From assembly GCA_964508185.1 (NCBI GenBank), contig CAZDSS010000016.1, forward strand, positions 1-34,766: a DNA stretch of 34,766 nucleotides, read 5' to 3'. Shown piece after piece: positions 24,276-32,303 of the stretch (the stretch's first letter is position 1; the number at the start of each line of letters is the position of its first letter). A program made the position numbers and the translations under genes. The DNA is from CAZDSS01 sp964508185. GTDB taxonomy: Bacteria; Pseudomonadota; Alphaproteobacteria; Sphingomonadales; Govanellaceae. Under the pieces are notes generated by a model. The model saw only the letters and a list, made by a program, of their open reading frames with translations, ran no database searches and was not told the origin of the DNA.

Positions 24276-25619
24276 ATGACGGTCAAGGTCCGTTTCGCGC
24301 CGAGCCCGACGGGGCGGCTTCACGTGGGCAATATCCGCGTCGCGCTCATCAACTGGCTGTTCGCGCGGAAGCATGATGGCACCTTTGTCCTCCGCCTCGA
24401 TGATACGGACGAGGAACGTTCGACGGCGGAATTCGCCGCCGGGATCGAGGCCGATCTGCGCTGGCTCGGCCTTCACTGGGACGAATTCGCCCGTCAGTCC
24501 GATCGCTACGATCGCTACGCCGCCGCCGCCGAGCGGCTGAAGGCGTCGGGCCGCTTGTACCCCTGCTACGAAACGCCGGAAGAGCTCGAGGTCAAGCGCA
24601 AGATCCAGCTGTCGCGCCGCCTGCCGCCGGTCTATGACCGGGCGGCGCTTGCATTGACGGACGCCGATCGGGCCCGGCTGGAGGCCGAGGGGCGCAAGCC
24701 TCACTGGCGCTTCAGGCTGGATGACGCCGTCAGGGTCGAATGGGACGATCTCGTCCGCGGCCATACGGGGGTCGAGATGGCGAGCCTTTCGGACCCCGTG
24801 CTGATCCGCGCCGACGGCACCTATCTTTATACCCTGCCGTCGGTGGTGGACGACATCGAGCTCGGCATCACCCACGTGCTCCGTGGCGAGGATCACGTGA
24901 CCAATACCGCGGCCCAGATCCAGATCTTCGAGGCGCTGGGCGGAAAAGTCCCGGTCTTCGCCCATTTCTCGCTTCTCGTGGGCGCATCGGGGGAAGGCCT
25001 GTCCAAGCGCACCGGCGCCCTCGGCGTCGCCGAGCTGCGGGGGCAGGGGATCGAGCCCATGGCGATCCTGAGCCTCCTTGCCCGCCTCGGCACCGCCGAT
25101 CCGGTGGAGCCGCAGACGACGCTCGACGCCCTCGTCGAAGGCTTCGCCATCGACCGCTTCGGCCGCGCCGCCGCCAAGTTCGATCCCGAAGAACTGCGCA
25201 CACTCAGCGCCAGGATCCTCCATCAGCTGCCCTTTGAAGCGGTGGCCGACCGGCTGCGGGCGCTGGGGCTCGAAGAAGCGGGCGCGGACTTCTGGCATGC
25301 GGTGCGGCCCAATATCGGCCGGCTTGCCGAGGCGGCGGACTGGTGGCGGGTGGTCAGGGGGCCGGTCACTCCCGTGGTCTCCGACCCGTCCTTCCTCGCC
25401 GGGGCGGCGGCGCTGTTGCCGCCCGCGCCGTGGGATCAGGGCACCTGGCGGGCCTGGACCACTGCCGTGAAGGACGCGACCGGGGCCAGGGGCAAGGCGC
25501 TCTTCATGCCGCTTCGCCTTGCGCTCACCGGTCTTGACCATGGCCCCGATCTCGGCGAACTTCTGCCGCTCATCGGCCCGGAACGGGCGCGGGCACGGCT
25601 TATGGGCGAGGCAGCGTGA
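24276..25619 (+). CDS. gltX: Glutamyl-tRNA synthetase
   Basis: This 447-residue class I synthetase charges tRNA with glutamate. The HIGH-type motif is in RFAPSPTGRLHVGNIR (HVGN, 16-19) and the KMSKS-type motif is GLSKR (241-245). LRLDDTDEERS and the block GDDI/VDDIELGITHVLRGEDHVTNTAAQI are typical. It lacks a Cys-rich zinc knuckle in the SC-fold region and is shorter than E. coli GltX. Alphaproteobacteria often carry two GltX copies, so this may be one of a pair, and glutaminylation of tRNA-Gln by the indirect route is possible. Its stop overlaps the cysS start by 1 bp (TGATG). Confidence 0.95.
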   Translation: MTVKVRFAPSPTGRLHVGNIRVALINWLFARKHDGTFVLRLDDTDEERSTAEFAAGIEADLRWLGLHWDEFARQSDRYDRYAAAAERLKASGRLYPCYETPEELEVKRKIQLSRRLPPVYDRAALALTDADRARLEAEGRKPHWRFRLDDAVRVEWDDLVRGHTGVEMASLSDPVLIRADGTYLYTLPSVVDDIELGITHVLRGEDHVTNTAAQIQIFEALGGKVPVFAHFSLLVGASGEGLSKRTGALGVAELRGQGIEPMAILSLLARLGTADPVEPQTTLDALVEGFAIDRFGRAAAKFDPEELRTLSARILHQLPFEAVADRLRALGLEEAGADFWHAVRPNIGRLAEAADWWRVVRGPVTPVVSDPSFLAGAAALLPPAPWDQGTWRAWTTAVKDATGARGKALFMPLRLALTGLDHGPDLGELLPLIGPERARARLMGEAA

Positions 25620-26971
25620 TGACGGACATGGACGACAAGGGCGGGCTCAGGCTTTATAACAGCCTGACGCGGCGGAAGGAGCCTTTTACTCCCATCGACC
25701 CCCGGAACGTGCGGCTCTATGTCTGCGGGCCGACGGTCTATGACTATGCCCATGTGGGCAATGCCCGGCCGGTGGTGGTGTTCGACCTCCTGTTCCGGCT
25801 GCTGCGCCATCTTTACGGTGCGGAGCATGTGACATACGCCCGCAACATCACCGACATCGACGACAAGATCATGGCTCGCGCCCGGGAAAGCGGGGTCGAG
25901 ATCTCGGCGATCACGGCCAGGTACGCCGCCGCCTATCGCGCCGACATGGGGGCGCTCAACGCCCTTGCCCCGTCCATCGAGCCGCATGCGACCGGCCATG
26001 TCTCGGCCATGATCGCCATGATCGAGCGGCTGATCGAGCGGGGCCATGCCTATGAGGCCGACGGCCATGTGCTGTTCCATGTGCCGTCCCTGCCCGAATA
26101 CGGGCGGCTTTCCAACCGCGACCGGGAGGAGATGATCGCCGGCGCGCGGGTGGAGGTTGCGTCCTACAAGAAGGATCCCGCCGATTTCGTGCTGTGGAAG
26201 CCGTCGAGCGCCGATCAGCCGGGCTGGGACAGCCCCTGGGGCCGCGGCCGCCCGGGCTGGCATATCGAATGCTCCTGCATGATCGCCGAGAATCTGGGCG
26301 AGACCATCGACATCCATGGCGGCGGCATCGACCTCATCTTCCCGCACCATGAGAACGAGATCGCCCAGAGCGTGGGGGCACATGGCGCGCCGCTTGCCAA
26401 TTACTGGATCCATAACGGCTATCTCACGGTCGACGGCGAGAAGATGTCGAAGTCCCTCGGCAACTTCCACACCGTCCACGAGCTTCTGGAAGAGTTCCCC
26501 GGCAAGGGCGAGGCGATCCGCCTCACCCTGATGTCCGCCCACTACCGCCAGCCGCTGGATTTCACCAGGGAGAAGATCGCCCGCTCGGCGGCCCAGCTCG
26601 ACCGCTGGTACCGCCTGCTGGATGGGGTTGCGCCCGGCCCGGTGCCGCAGCCGGTGCTGGACGCGCTCATGGACGATCTCAACACGCCGCAGGCCATCGC
26701 CGAGCTCAATGCGCTGGCGACGGCCAGGGATCTCCCGGGCCTTCGCGCCGCCTGCGATCTCATGGGGCTTGTGCAGGGGAGTGCCGCCGACTGGTTCCGC
26801 GGCGCTGCGAGCGACGATGACGGCGCGCGCATCGAGGCCCTGATCGCCGAGCGGCTCGCCGCCCGCAAGGCGCGGGATTTCGCCACCGCCGACCGGATTC
26901 GCGACGAGCTTGCGGCCGAAGGCATCATCCTGGAAGACGGGCCGCAGGGCACCACATGGCGGCGGGCGTGA
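25619..26971 (+). CDS. cysS: Cysteinyl-tRNA synthetase
   Basis: This 450-residue class I synthetase charges tRNA-Cys. The first zinc ligand, Cys36, is in YVCGPTVYDYAHVGNAR, which also carries the HIGH motif variant HVGN (45-48). Other zinc ligands are in WHIECSCM and PHHENEIAQS, and EKMSKSLGNF carries the ATP motif. The C-terminal anticodon-binding part ends in ADRIRDELAAEGIILEDGPQGTTWRR, the usual CysS tail. ATG at 25619 is taken as the start because it forms a TGATG overlap with gltX; GTG at 25616 is an alternative. Its end overlaps trmJ by 16 bp. Translational coupling of gltX, cysS and trmJ is likely. Confidence 0.96.
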   Translation: MTDMDDKGGLRLYNSLTRRKEPFTPIDPRNVRLYVCGPTVYDYAHVGNARPVVVFDLLFRLLRHLYGAEHVTYARNITDIDDKIMARARESGVEISAITARYAAAYRADMGALNALAPSIEPHATGHVSAMIAMIERLIERGHAYEADGHVLFHVPSLPEYGRLSNRDREEMIAGARVEVASYKKDPADFVLWKPSSADQPGWDSPWGRGRPGWHIECSCMIAENLGETIDIHGGGIDLIFPHHENEIAQSVGAHGAPLANYWIHNGYLTVDGEKMSKSLGNFHTVHELLEEFPGKGEAIRLTLMSAHYRQPLDFTREKIARSAAQLDRWYRLLDGVAPGPVPQPVLDALMDDLNTPQAIAELNALATARDLPGLRAACDLMGLVQGSAADWFRGAASDDDGARIEALIAERLAARKARDFATADRIRDELAAEGIILEDGPQGTTWRRA

Positions 26972-27711
26972 AGCCGGTCATCATTCTCGTCCGGCCGCAG
27001 CTCGGCGAGAATATCGGGAAGGTGGCCCGGGCCATGGCCAATTTCGGGCTTGCCGAGCTGCGTCTCGTGCGGCCGCGGGACGGCTGGCCGAACCCGGCTG
27101 CGGTCGCACCCGCGTCCGGCGCCGACTGGGTGCTGGACGGCGCGAAGGTGTTCGATACGGCGGCGGAGGCGGTGGCCGATCTCACCCGAATCTATGCGAC
27201 CACCGCGCGCAACCGCGGCATGCTGAAGCCCATCGCCGCGCCCCGCCAGGCGGCGGCCGACATGGGCAAGCGCATCGCGGCGGGGCATCGGGTGGGCGTC
27301 CTGTTCGGGGCCGAGGCGGCGGGGCTTACGAATGACGAGCTGGTGCTCGCCGACAAGATCATCCAGATCCCGACCGACCCCGGTTTCAGCTCCCTCAACA
27401 TCGCCCAGGCGGTCCTGATCGTCGCCTACGAATGGCATCTCCTGCAGGCCGGGGAGACGCCCGAAACCCTGCCCGCGGGGGACAATCGCCCGGCCACCGC
27501 CGAGGAGCTCGAGGGCTTCTTCCGGCATCTGGAGACCGAGCTCACGCTCTCCGGCTTTCTCCGCCCGCCGGAAAAGGCGCCGGGCATGATGCTTCACATC
27601 CGCAACATCTTCCTGCGCATGGAGCTATTGGACCTCGACGTGCGCACCCTGCGCGGCATCGTCAAGAGCCTTGCGCTCTATGGCCGCTCGGCGGGAAAGA
27701 AGCGGGAATAG
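26956..27711 (+). CDS. trmJ: tRNA (cytidine/uridine-2'-O-)-methyltransferase TrmJ
   Basis: This 251-residue SPOUT (SpoU/TrmH) methyltransferase is expected to 2'-O-methylate nucleotide 32 in the anticodon loop. The knotted SAM site is visible in three motifs: motif 1 RPQLGENIGKVARAMANFGL, motif 2 VGVLFGAEAAGLTNDEL and motif 3 IPTDPGFSSLNIAQAVLIVAYE. A C-terminal helical extension (about 180-245, TELTLSGFL and MMLHIRNIFLRMELLDLDVRTLRGI) is specific to TrmJ and holds the dimer and tRNA-binding surface. The start lies inside the cysS 3' end. It is the last gene of the synthetase run; a promoter for rpsD follows it. Confidence 0.93.
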   Translation: MAAGVKPVIILVRPQLGENIGKVARAMANFGLAELRLVRPRDGWPNPAAVAPASGADWVLDGAKVFDTAAEAVADLTRIYATTARNRGMLKPIAAPRQAAADMGKRIAAGHRVGVLFGAEAAGLTNDELVLADKIIQIPTDPGFSSLNIAQAVLIVAYEWHLLQAGETPETLPAGDNRPATAEELEGFFRHLETELTLSGFLRPPEKAPGMMLHIRNIFLRMELLDLDVRTLRGIVKSLALYGRSAGKKRE

Positions 27712-27734
27712 GCGCTTTTCCGCGCGTTTCCTGT

Positions 27735-27762
27735 TTGACATCCGGTGATCCGCCGGTATAGT
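27735..27762 (+). promoter_or_regulatory. Strong sigma-70 promoter of rpsD
   Basis: A consensus TTGACA (27735-27740), 16-bp spacer and TATAGT (27757-27762) make this the best promoter match in the window. Transcription from about 27769 gives a GC-rich leader of around 108 nt before rpsD, longer than needed for translation. S4 autoregulation through such leaders is known in other bacteria; here it is only a possibility. Confidence 0.8.
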
Positions 27763-27876
27763 GCGCGGGTTCCGAACGGGTGAAGAGCCCGCGCGGGCTG
27801 GTCTGTCGCATGGCGGCAGGGGCGGGCCCGCGGCGCTGGAAAGAATGTTCAACCATACAAGCGGTTCGCAAGGATC

Positions 27877-28494
27877 ATGAGCAAGAGAATCAGTTCCAAG
27901 TACAAGATTGACCGCCGTCTCGGCGAAAATATCTGGGGCCGGCCCAAGAGCCCGGTCAACAAGCGGGAATACGGCCCCGGCCAGCATGGCCAGCGCCGCA
28001 AGGGCAAGCTTTCCGACTACGGCATTCAGCTCCGCGCCAAGCAGAAGCTGAAGGGCTATTACGGCAACATCACCGAAAAGCAGTTCCGCCGCATCTATGA
28101 CGAAGCGGCGCGCATGAAGGGCTCCACCAGCGAAAACCTCATCGGCCTGCTGGAGCGTCGCCTGGACGCGGTGGTCTATCGCGCCAAGTTCGTGCCGACC
28201 CCCTTCGCCGCCCGTCAGTTCGTCAACCATGGCCATGTGCTGGTCAACGGCCGCCGGGTCAACATCCCGAGCTACAAGGTGAAGCCGGGCGACGTGGTCG
28301 AAGTGCGCGAGAAGGCCCGCAACATGGCGCTCGTCCTCGAAGCGATCCAGTCCTCCGAGCGCGAGGTGCCGGACTATATCGAGGTGGACCACAAGGCGAT
28401 GAAGGCGACCTACATCCGGGTGCCGCAGCTCGCCGACGTGCCCTATCCGGTCCAGATGGAACCGAACCTCGTCATCGAATTCTATTCGCGCTGA
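27877..28494 (+). CDS. rpsD: 30S ribosomal protein S4
   Basis: This 205-residue primary 16S rRNA-binding protein nucleates assembly of the 30S body. The N-terminal domain (KYKIDRRLGENIWGRPKSPVNKREYGPGQHGQRRKGKLSDYG) is of the zinc-free form common in proteobacteria. The S4 RNA-binding domain (about 95-160) contains RRLDAVVYRAKFVPTPFAARQFVNHGHVLVNGRRVNIPSYKVKPGD, and the C-terminus VPYPVQMEPNLVIEFYSR is the conserved end. It is monocistronic here, with its own promoter and terminator, unlike E. coli where rpsD is in the alpha operon. A separate rpsD locus is normal for alphaproteobacteria. Confidence 0.98.
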   Translation: MSKRISSKYKIDRRLGENIWGRPKSPVNKREYGPGQHGQRRKGKLSDYGIQLRAKQKLKGYYGNITEKQFRRIYDEAARMKGSTSENLIGLLERRLDAVVYRAKFVPTPFAARQFVNHGHVLVNGRRVNIPSYKVKPGDVVEVREKARNMALVLEAIQSSEREVPDYIEVDHKAMKATYIRVPQLADVPYPVQMEPNLVIEFYSR

Positions 28495-28525
28495 TCCAGC
28501 GTCAGTTCATATGTCCGAGTGCAGG

Positions 28526-28553
28526 ACGGCCGCTCCCGGGAGCGGCCGTTTTG
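28526..28553. terminator. Intrinsic terminator of rpsD, also facing the DUF481 gene
   Basis: ACGGCCGCTC (28526-28535) pairs with GAGCGGCCGT (28540-28549) around a CCGG loop, followed by TTTTG. It lies between convergent genes and could act for both. Its stem is the same as that of the terminator at 32304. Confidence 0.9.
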
Positions 28554-28563
28554 CTTTTGGGGA

Positions 28564-29484
28564 TCAGAACTCGTAGACGCCCGTGAGGCGGGTCGCGTAA
28601 TCGGTTTTCTTGAGCCCGTCGGGCGGGTTCGTCTCATGCTCCACATTGAAGGAGACGCGGGCGGAGACGCCGCCGAACAGACGGGCGGTCAGCGCCGTGT
28701 CCGACAGGTAGGTGGAGCCGCCGCTGCCCATGATCGCGCCCGCATCCTGACTGAAGACGAGACCGTCGCGGATCTCCCAGCGATAGGCGAGATTGGCCCG
28801 CGCCGCGAGCTGGTCGTCGCTTTCCCCGGTCGTATAGCGCGTCTGCCGGAGCGAGGGGCCGGCCTCGAGATCGAGCGTCATGTTCTCCCGGTCGATGGCG
28901 CGGTAGCCGAGACCGACGGATTCGGTGAAGCGGCGGGAATAGCCCGCGAAGCGGTCGCGCTCCCACATGCCCTGGCCGTAGATGTAGAAGCGTGCATCGA
29001 GCTTGTAGTTGATGTCGTAGGACGCAAGGAACTTCTCCCGCGTCGTCTCGCCATTGGTGCGGAGATAGTCGGCGACCGCAGCGATCTTGTGGCGGATGCG
29101 GATGCCATCCTTCTCGAGCCGCAGGCCGAGAAGGCCGCTCGTCTCCTTGGTATTGCCGTCCGAGAAGCTGAAGCCCGCTTCACCGGCGCCGGTCCAGCCC
29201 TCGAAATAGCTCTGGCGTCGAAGTTCCGCCTCGCGGGTTGCGGCGGCTTCCGCCTTGGCGCGGCTCGCCTCCTGCGCGGCGAGGGCGTCGATCTCGTCGC
29301 CGAGCCCCGGATTGGTCGCCTTGGCGGCCTTGACAACGGCCTTGAGCTCGGCCTCGTCGCCCCCTTCCGCGGCGGCGCGGATCATGGCCTCCACGGCGGG
29401 CGGGATCTGGGCGAGCGCCGCCTGAGGCGCGGCCCACAGGGCGAGAGCGGCGGCCGCAATCCTTGTGGCATCTTTGGGCGTCAT
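28564..29484 (-). CDS. DUF481 outer-membrane beta-barrel protein, copy 1
   Basis: This 306-residue protein has a signal peptide cleaved near residues 24-26 (AALA|QIPP). A charged helical stretch follows (about 27-95, with AMIRAAAEGGDEAELKAVVKAAKATNP, and probably partly coiled-coil to RAKAEAAATREAELRR). The C-terminal DUF481/YdiY-type barrel runs from about 97 to 306 and begins GWTGAGEAGFSFSDGNTKETS. Alternating beta strands end in LTGVYEF with the terminal Phe expected of a BAM substrate. Relatives are salt- or stress-induced outer-membrane proteins of unknown role. AGGAGGGG precedes the ATG. It is the second gene of a tandem pair with a near-duplicate upstream. Confidence 0.86.
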   Translation of the reverse strand: MTPKDATRIAAAALALWAAPQAALAQIPPAVEAMIRAAAEGGDEAELKAVVKAAKATNPGLGDEIDALAAQEASRAKAEAAATREAELRRQSYFEGWTGAGEAGFSFSDGNTKETSGLLGLRLEKDGIRIRHKIAAVADYLRTNGETTREKFLASYDINYKLDARFYIYGQGMWERDRFAGYSRRFTESVGLGYRAIDRENMTLDLEAGPSLRQTRYTTGESDDQLAARANLAYRWEIRDGLVFSQDAGAIMGSGGSTYLSDTALTARLFGGVSARVSFNVEHETNPPDGLKKTDYATRLTGVYEF

Positions 29485-29563
29485 GACGGTATCCCCTCCT
29501 GTTGCAGCGATCGGACATCAGATGCAACTCCGCGGGGGCGCCCGCCGTTCCCCGGCGGCCCGA

Positions 29564-29596
29564 ACATCGGCCGCCCCAGCGCGGAGCGGCCGATGT
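29564..29596 (-). terminator. GC-rich hairpin after the first DUF481 gene
   Basis: ACATCGGCCGC (29564-29574) and GCGGCCGATGT (29586-29596) form a perfect 11-bp stem with an 11-nt loop, 11 bp after the stop of the upstream copy. No U-tract follows on that strand, so attenuation or mRNA 3'-end protection between the two genes is as likely as full termination. Confidence 0.55.
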
Positions 29597-29607
29597 AACG
29601 CGCGCGA

Positions 29608-30528
29608 TCAGAACTCGTAGACGCCCGTAAGGCGGGTCGCGTAATCCGTCTTCTTGAGGCCCGCGGGCGGGTTCGTTTCATGCTCCACATTGAAGGAGAC
29701 GCGGGCGGAGACCGCGCCGAACAGGCGCGTCGTCAGCGCCGTGTCCGACGTGATGGTCGACCCGCCGCTGCCCATCAGAGCGCCCGCGTCCTGGCTGAAC
29801 ACCAGGCCGTCGCGGATGGTCCAGCGATAGGCGAGATTGGCGCGCCCCGCGAGCTGGCTGTCGCTGTCGCCGCCCACATAGCGCGTCTGCCGGAGCGACG
29901 GACCCGCTTCGAGGTAGAGGCTCATGTTGTCCCGGTCGATGGCCGTGTAACCCAGACCGAGGGATTCCGTGAAGCGGCGGGAATAGCCGCCGAAGCGGTC
30001 GCGCTCCCACATGCCCTGGCCATAGACGTAGAAGCGGTCGCTGAACTTGTAGTCGAGACCGTAGGAAGCCATGAACTTCTCGCGCGTCGTCTCCCCGTTG
30101 GTGCGGAGATAGTCCGCAAGGGCCGCCACCTTGTGGCGCACCTGCAGGCCTTCCTTGTTGAGCTTGAGGCCGACGACGCCGCTCGATTCCTTGGTGTTGC
30201 CGCCGGACAGGCTGAGGCCCGCCTCGCCCGCGCCGGTCCAGCCGTCGAAGAAGCCGCGGGACTTCAGTTCCGCTTCGCGCTTCGCCGCGGCGGCCGTCCT
30301 GATCCGGGCGAGCTCCGCATCGGCGAGGGCCTCGATCTCGGCGGCGGCCGCCGGATTGGTGGCCTTGGCGGCCTTGACCACGGCCTTGAGTTCGGCCTCG
30401 TCGCCGCCCTGGGCGGCGGCGCGGATCATGGCCTCGACCGTCGGCGGGATCTGGGCGAGCGCCGGCTGCGAGATCATGGAAAGGCTGAGAAGCACGGCCG
30501 CGGCCGTGCGGTTGAGTGGAAGACCCAT
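29608..30528 (-). CDS. DUF481 outer-membrane beta-barrel protein, copy 2
   Basis: This 306-residue paralogue of the gene at 28564 has its own signal peptide (AVLLSLSMISQPALA|QIPP), the same helical spacer (AMIRAAAQGGDEAELKAVVKAAKATNPAA) and the same barrel from GWTGAGEAGLSLSGGNTKESS to LTGVYEF. Differences are concentrated in the linker (TAAAAKREAELKSRGF) and in a few strand and loop positions (YVGGDSDSQLAG against YTTGESDDQLAA), which could alter pore or surface properties. It is first in the transcription order; AAGGG precedes its ATG. An inverted repeat lies just upstream at 30554-30587. Function is unknown; a stress-responsive outer-membrane role is the family guess. Confidence 0.86.
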   Translation of the reverse strand: MGLPLNRTAAAVLLSLSMISQPALAQIPPTVEAMIRAAAQGGDEAELKAVVKAAKATNPAAAAEIEALADAELARIRTAAAAKREAELKSRGFFDGWTGAGEAGLSLSGGNTKESSGVVGLKLNKEGLQVRHKVAALADYLRTNGETTREKFMASYGLDYKFSDRFYVYGQGMWERDRFGGYSRRFTESLGLGYTAIDRDNMSLYLEAGPSLRQTRYVGGDSDSQLAGRANLAYRWTIRDGLVFSQDAGALMGSGGSTITSDTALTTRLFGAVSARVSFNVEHETNPPAGLKKTDYATRLTGVYEF

Positions 30529-30553
30529 CTGGCTACCCTTGATTTTGTTGCTC

Positions 30554-30587
30554 GTGCGCGGAAACCGGAAGCGATTTCCGTGCGCAC
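30554..30587. promoter_or_regulatory. Imperfect inverted repeat upstream of the DUF481 pair
   Basis: GTGCGC-GGAAA (30554-30564) is mirrored by TTTCC-GT-GCGCAC (30575-30587), with a 2-nt bulge. It lies 26-59 bp before the DUF481 start and about 190 bp before the divergent orphan gene. An operator or a leader hairpin is possible. The rest of the 252-bp gap to 30780 shows no clear promoter. Confidence 0.4.
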
Positions 30588-30780
30588 GCTAGCCAAGTCC
30601 ACCCCGGGCCTCAAGCAAAAGAGCCGCCGTCGCAGCCGGGAATGAATGGGGGCGCGGAGAGGGGGCGTGGGCTGCTGCACCGCCCGGCGAGCCTTCGCCC
30701 CCATTCTGCGTCACGAAACTCCCACCCCGCTCGTCTCGGATCGGGAATCAACCCCTTGATCGGAAGGACCCTAGTCATGG

Positions 30781-32286
30781 ATGAACCACTCCAGAAGACC
30801 CACGTCATCCCTCAGTGCGTGGAGCAAACAGTTCACCGACTTCTGCGATCGGTTCAAGGCGTTCCTCAACGATGAAGCAGCGGTTCGCTACCTGACGTAC
30901 TGCTATGCGAACACCATCGCTTCGACCCTCGCGACCGACGAATGGGGCATGGCGACCTACGACCGCGACCGGAGCGTCTACAGCGACCAGGACAAGGCGG
31001 AACGTCGGATGTGGCTGAGCGAGAGCAGCGTCGAACGGCTTCGCTCCATGGCGGCGAAGGTGTGCGAGCTGGCCGAGACCGACGACAAGGATGCGCCCGC
31101 CCTCTTCAAGCAGGTCTGCGAGGTTCTGGACCAGGCTCGCGTGGTGAAATTCGATGAGGAAAAGAAGCAGGAGCTGGTCAAGTGCCTCCCCATCTATGAA
31201 ACCATGCGCACCATCCTCGCCTATGAGCTATTGCAGGGGCGGCCGATCATCCTCTCCGTTTACGAAATAAAATGCACCCCCCACGATGAAATTCCCGGAT
31301 GGGAGCAATTCAATCAAAAGGGGAAGGAGGAAGAAAAGGACGTAAAGGACTACAAGTCGATATATTATAAAAAGATCAACAAGGGCGGATACAACGCGAC
31401 TTACAGCGTTGAGGACGTCGTGACCGTCCTCTACCAGCCGGACAAGGAAGAGAAGAAATTCAAGCCTGTCGTGGTCCGCTCCAAGTTCCGTGAAAGCGGC
31501 GAGCTCGACACCGAAACAGGCGATCGGCCCTGTCTCGCCATTCAGGCTTATCACCTGTTCAGGGACGGCGATCCCATTCCGGTCGATGATGAGGCTGATC
31601 TTTCAAAGCCGGGCGCCGGTTATCTGGGAGCGCTTCTCTCCTGCGATCTCGCTCTTCTGGTCCAGTGCTATGCGGCCATCCATCCGGTCTATGCCGGCAC
31701 CTCGCTGACGCAGGACGGCACGCTCCTCAACGGGAAGCCCCGGAAGGAGAAAAAGAAGGAGGAAGAAGAAAAGCCGGAAGAAAAGCTGGAGGAAAAGCAG
31801 GACATCGAGAGACGCGAGGATGACGACGACGAGCCCCTGAACGACGAGGCCGTCGATCACATGAAGCAAGTCTATGAGAAGGTGTGCGGCAGCCTCGAGC
31901 AGTGGGCGAATGGCGATATCAAGCGTCGCTCGTCCAGGTTCAGCCTGATCGCGCCCGTCTACACCCTGTGGAGCGAATATGAGGCCATGAGGAATTTGGC
32001 CGAAAAATGCGGCGTGCAGAACAAACTGTACTGCTCCCGTCTTCTCGGCGAGTGGATAGAGCGGTTGGGCGGCAAGCAGACGCTCATGGCGCGTGCGCTG
32101 GACAGCTGCGCCTTCAGCATCCACCACATGAACACCAATTCCTTCAAGGTCGTGTCGGCGCGCGACGACGCGGCGCGGAAAAGCGACCCGCTCGGAAGAT
32201 TCCACGATATCGACGCCAAGGTTTCCAACAAGGACTGGAAAGTCTTCGTGCAGCAGAAGAAGGACACCGGCAGAAGGAAGAAGTAA
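30781..32286 (+). CDS. Uncharacterised 501-residue soluble protein with charged linker
   Basis: I do not recognise this protein. It has no signal peptide or clear membrane helix. Residues 15-170 look helical (WSKQFTDFCDRFKAFLN, RLRSMAAKVCELAE, IYETMRTILAYELLQ). The middle, about 170-310, is mixed alpha/beta with SVYEIKCTPHDE and AGYLGALLSCDLALLVQCYAAI. A strongly charged Lys/Glu/Asp-rich linker (about 317-352) joins a C-terminal helical part (EAVDHMKQVYEKVCGSLEQWANGD, YTLWSEYEAMRNLAEKCG). Codon use is less GC-rich than neighbours around 31255-31400, which could reflect transfer. AAGGA is 12 nt from this ATG but 8 nt from an out-of-frame ATG at 30777, so the start is uncertain. It ends at a strong terminator. 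No catalytic motif was seen. Confidence 0.8.
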   Translation: MNHSRRPTSSLSAWSKQFTDFCDRFKAFLNDEAAVRYLTYCYANTIASTLATDEWGMATYDRDRSVYSDQDKAERRMWLSESSVERLRSMAAKVCELAETDDKDAPALFKQVCEVLDQARVVKFDEEKKQELVKCLPIYETMRTILAYELLQGRPIILSVYEIKCTPHDEIPGWEQFNQKGKEEEKDVKDYKSIYYKKINKGGYNATYSVEDVVTVLYQPDKEEKKFKPVVVRSKFRESGELDTETGDRPCLAIQAYHLFRDGDPIPVDDEADLSKPGAGYLGALLSCDLALLVQCYAAIHPVYAGTSLTQDGTLLNGKPRKEKKKEEEEKPEEKLEEKQDIERREDDDDEPLNDEAVDHMKQVYEKVCGSLEQWANGDIKRRSSRFSLIAPVYTLWSEYEAMRNLAEKCGVQNKLYCSRLLGEWIERLGGKQTLMARALDSCAFSIHHMNTNSFKVVSARDDAARKSDPLGRFHDIDAKVSNKDWKVFVQQKKDTGRRKK

Positions 32287-32303
32287 TCACCGTCCGCTAC
32301 GAG

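Larger units (their letters stand above)
28564..30528 (-). repeat. Tandem gene duplication of DUF481 proteins
   Basis: Two genes of identical length (306 codons) lie head to tail 123 bp apart. Their barrels are alike at most positions; identical blocks include YLRTNGETTREKF, YGQGMWERDRF and SARVSFNVEHETNPP, and both end ATRLTGVYEF. Signal peptides and the helical linker differ more, so this is an old duplication rather than an assembly artefact. Confidence 0.9.
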
